DNA from: Halictus rubicundus
Taxonomy: Eukaryota > Arthropoda > Insecta > Hymenoptera > Halictidae
Direction: 5' to 3'
DNA: 64,000 bases
Assembly: GCF_050948215.1 (NCBI RefSeq)
Contig: NC_135164.1
Span: 9,925,116-9,989,115, forward strand
Shown here: positions 61,501 through 64,000 of the stretch, piece after piece
Layout of the letters: the number at the start of each line of letters is the position of its first letter
Position numbering within the stretch: position 1 is the first letter of the stretch
The notes under the pieces: generated by a model
What the model was told of the DNA's origin: nothing
Database searches by the model: none
Seen by the model: the letters and a program-made list of their open reading frames with translations, nothing else
Translations under genes and position numbers: made by a program

Positions 61501-62762
61501 TTGACTTCGTTTTCAGGATCGAGCGGGCGGGACCTACGTCGGTGATCACGTCGCAGATTCCCGTGACCGTGACCATGTTCACGTTCTCGTTCTCCATCGT
61601 CCAGACGAACAAGAACGTGTTCAAGTCGCGCAACAAACCAGGATCCGGAAGTCCGTCGCAGGCCATGTACCGATCCCACTGAAAGACATTCGGAATTGAA
61701 TCGTTCGGTCGCACTGTGTCTACTCGATCGAGATACCAACGTTTTCCTGCAACTGCAGGAGAAGAAGGTTCTCGGCGTGCGCCGACCAATGGCGATCGAG
61801 AGCCGCCCTTGTCATCGTCAACTGCGCCTCGTACTTCTCCAATTGCTGAGCCTCCAACCGCACCATCTGCGCCTGGTTGTACTGTTCCAATCGAATCTCT
61901 TCTTGCATGTCCTTTATCATCTTCTCCCTGGAAAAGAAACCGTTTCAAGAACGATCTCGGACAGTTGATTCGTTAGATCCGGTAGATTCAGTGGATTCAG
62001 CGGATCGAGTTTCCGTCTACCTGATGTTGTCGACGTGCTCGTCACCGTCGGCCAGTCCGTCGACCTTGGCGCCATCTTCGATGGCTGCGCCGGCTTTCGG
62101 CGAGGCTTTCCGCCCTTTTCGTCCCATGGCTCCGTGTCTGACTGTAGCCGCGGCCGATTTCGCTATCGTTTTCTGCGTCGAACGAGATCAGAGTTGAAAT
62201 TTCAAACTGGTTAGTCTGTTCGCCTGTTCCGTGACTCGCGAGATCCGCGATGAAAGACGCAAGCGGGGACGAGCGAGGCATTAAAATCAACCTGGATCTC
62301 TCGCCACCGGTCCAGCTGGAACGCACAAGTGTTGCCGGGAAGATTAAAGAACGCGACCGGTACCGTGCTTCGACATGTTCGGACCGCGTTCTACCAGAGA
62401 CAGGACGCGACGAGGTTTTTTCATTGACTCGCCATACGGGATTTTCAAGGTCCTCTGCTCCCCCTTCGCCTCGGTCTCCTGGTACTCTTCTTCCTTCTCA
62501 TCTTCGTACGACTCCGTGGAGGTCGAACATCTTTCCGTTGATCGTTCCTCGAACGATTCCCTGGAAAACCGAAAGTCGAGCGTGTCTCGTCGGGTTCTCT
62601 CCGGACACGACGATCGAACCTAAAACGTTGCTGTTGCTGTTGCTGTTGCTGGGCCCCAGACAGCTGCGACATTGTCTGGTGCGGTAACAGGAACGTGTCT
62701 TTGCTTTCCTGCGAGGTGGATAGCTCGGGAGATAGAACCACGGATTGGCTTGTTGCGTCCAT
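58575..62762 (-). CDS. DNAI7: DNAI7/CASC1-family axonemal dynein-associated protein
   Basis: This family acts in cilia and sperm flagella with axonemal inner-arm dynein. Fifteen exons: 62762-62620, 62560-62395, 62172-62021, 61927-61741, 61678-61538, 61472-61398, 61320-61121, 61047-60863, 60759-60463, 60185-60024, 59940-59426, 59365-59270, 59209-58988, 58882-58775 and 58715-58575. They sum to 2790 nt (929 residues), all phases consistent. The N-terminal Casc1_N part has a Glu/Arg coiled coil (REKMIKDMQEEIRLEQYNQA) and WDRYMACDGLPDPGLLRDLN, matching the family WKHYIQCDGSPDPS motif. The C-terminal part has PPLVAHWIPEKKIW, LPFQSWELKP and FAWSRWN. The first two exons (polyGln run, then acidic) were joined by phase only and are the least certain. 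A 69-base in-frame segment (59718-59786) may be an intron. Insect flagella are mainly sperm and chordotonal cilia, so expression there is inferred. Confidence 0.87.
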
Positions 62763-63310
62763 TATCGCGAATCTATTATTCACGATGCAGTTCCGCTTCG
62801 TCGAGAACGACGGCCATGCGACCGAAACAAACGACAGAACGCGACGATACGCGTGTCTATCGTCAGAGGGCTTCCAAGATGATATAATTTATCGTACAAA
62901 CACTTTCCCACTCCCAAGCTTCTACCAAGGTTATAGGTCCCTGCGATCGAAGCAGGGTCTACGATCGTTTCGCTTTTCAAGGAAAAGTTCCTCGGTTCGA
63001 TGACTCGAGAGAATGAAACAATCCCTAGAAGGTTAATCGCATTTCGTATCGGGGAAGGTAAAAATAGAAACGATCAGGCGATTTTGTGTGGAAGAGTCCA
63101 CACTTATTATGAGAAGACGAACAATGACCGGATGAGAATGAGTATGCAGATCAGATCAAGACCCTTGAACTCCACTAGTTCGGGAACCCAGACTGTTCAT
63201 CTATATTCGTCGTCATATAGTCGCCGTGGAATATATGTTCATTCGTGATTCGTCTGTGCGCGAGAGCAGAGCAGATCCGCAAAGAAGATCGGTGAAGAGA
63301 GGCACACACG
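62763..63310. promoter_or_regulatory. Shared divergent promoter region of DNAI7 and fatty acyl-CoA reductase
   Basis: The two start codons face away from each other across 548 bases. I see no other coding potential. Promoters and 5' UTRs of both genes must lie here unless unseen 5' exons exist. Confidence 0.5.
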
Positions 63311-64000
63311 ATGTCGGTAAGTTTTCGGGCAGGTCCGGTTGCATCTTTGCCCTCGAGACCGATCGAAACGAATATCCGATCCAGATTGAACGGAGCAACG
63401 ACGACGATCGGCGATCCAAGGAACGATGCTCGATAGGGACGTTCTACGCCGGACGGAGCGTGTTCGTCACCGGTAGCACCGGTTTCATGGGGAAAGTGTT
63501 GATCGAGAAGCTGCTGAGGTCCTGCCCCGAGATTCGCGAGATATACTTGTTGATGCGACCGAAGAAAGGCGTGTGCATCGAGGACAGATTGAAGAAGATC
63601 ATTCGACTACCGGTAAGTTCGTGCCCGCGAACGATCGTTTCAGCCTGCACGCTGACAACGTTCGCGCTTCTGTTTCAGCTGTACGACAGGCTGCGAGAAG
63701 AGTGTCCCTCCAACTTCTCGAAACTAATCCCGATACGTGGAGACACGTGCGTGGAAGGGTTGGGTCTGGCCTCGCACGACAGACAAACGATCGTCGATCG
63801 CGTCTCGGTGATCTTCCACGTGGCCGCGAACGTCCGGTTCGAAGAGAATCTGCAGAAGGACATATTCTCGAACACCCGATCGACCAGGGACGTCTGCGTC
63901 TTGGCTAGCAGCATGAAGAACTTGGTGGCAAGTACACGCGATAGGACGGTGTACCATCCTAACTAACGCTTTGACCATTCTAACGATTTCCACGTTTTCC
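63311..64000 (+). CDS. Fatty acyl-CoA reductase, 5' part, runs off the window
   Basis: This NADPH-dependent enzyme reduces fatty acyl-CoA to fatty alcohol for waxes, cuticular lipids and pheromones, usually at the endoplasmic reticulum or peroxisome. Proposed exons are 63311-63316 (Met-Ser only, followed by GTAAGT), 63385-63612 and 63679-63927. The Rossmann motif TGSTGFMGKVLIEKLL, then YLLMRPKKG and VIFHVAANVRFEENL, are diagnostic for the NAD_binding_4 domain of this family. The last visible exon ends MKNLV before a likely GC donor (GCAAGT at 63928). The catalytic YxxxK and the C-terminal sterile domain lie outside the window. The six-base first exon is inferred from donor quality and phase. 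Confidence 0.85.

Noticed and set aside
62445..62783. Independent small polyGln gene
   Set aside because: It joins in phase through a 59-base intron to the acidic exon and then to DNAI7, so I treat its first part as the DNAI7 first exon, with lower confidence.

Overview
This window is eukaryotic nuclear DNA. Every recognisable gene is split by short GT-AG introns, the proteins are animal-specific, and the sequence is full of GA/CT microsatellites and GC-rich low-complexity tracts. The closest family resemblances are to insect proteins, and the overall character (compact genes, moderately high and uneven GC, dense purine/pyrimidine microsatellites) suggests a hymenopteran, probably a bee. The species assignment is inference.

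Left part (1-16.9 kb): a rapsyn gene on the minus strand (coding 326-4188, 5' end not found) sits head to head with nautilus/MyoD on the plus strand (9291-16431). About 5.1 kb of non-coding sequence separates them. A myogenic bHLH factor is thus next to a scaffold gene of the muscle postsynaptic membrane.

Middle part (17-29 kb) is gene-dense. beta-PIX/RtGEF (plus, 19382-23671) converges on MED11 (minus, 23933-24419). Two more minus-strand genes follow: a divergent Rieske iron-sulfur protein paralogue (24943-26426) and a vanin-like pantetheinase (26580-28782).

Right part (29-64 kb): about 7 kb with no recognised gene leads to synaptotagmin-7 (plus, first recognised coding exon at 36041, stop at 53221). 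Its first intron (about 13.3 kb) is rich in simple repeats and holds a strong pre-microRNA-like hairpin near 48.7-48.8 kb. A DNAI7/CASC1 axonemal protein gene (minus, 58575-62762) and a fatty acyl-CoA reductase (plus, 63311 to beyond the window) start back to back, with a shared 548-bp spacer.

Splice sites were chosen by hand from protein continuity and checked by phase arithmetic. The summed exon lengths are multiples of three for nau, MED11, the Rieske paralogue, the pantetheinase, DNAI7 and the eight 3' exons of rapsyn. The exceptions are one unresolved junction in the PIX gene and one extra A in the C2B region of Syt7. The most unusual items are the Syt7 intronic hairpin, the Rieske paralogue with a Tyr-to-Phe change beside its cluster, and the Syt7 single-base frameshift.
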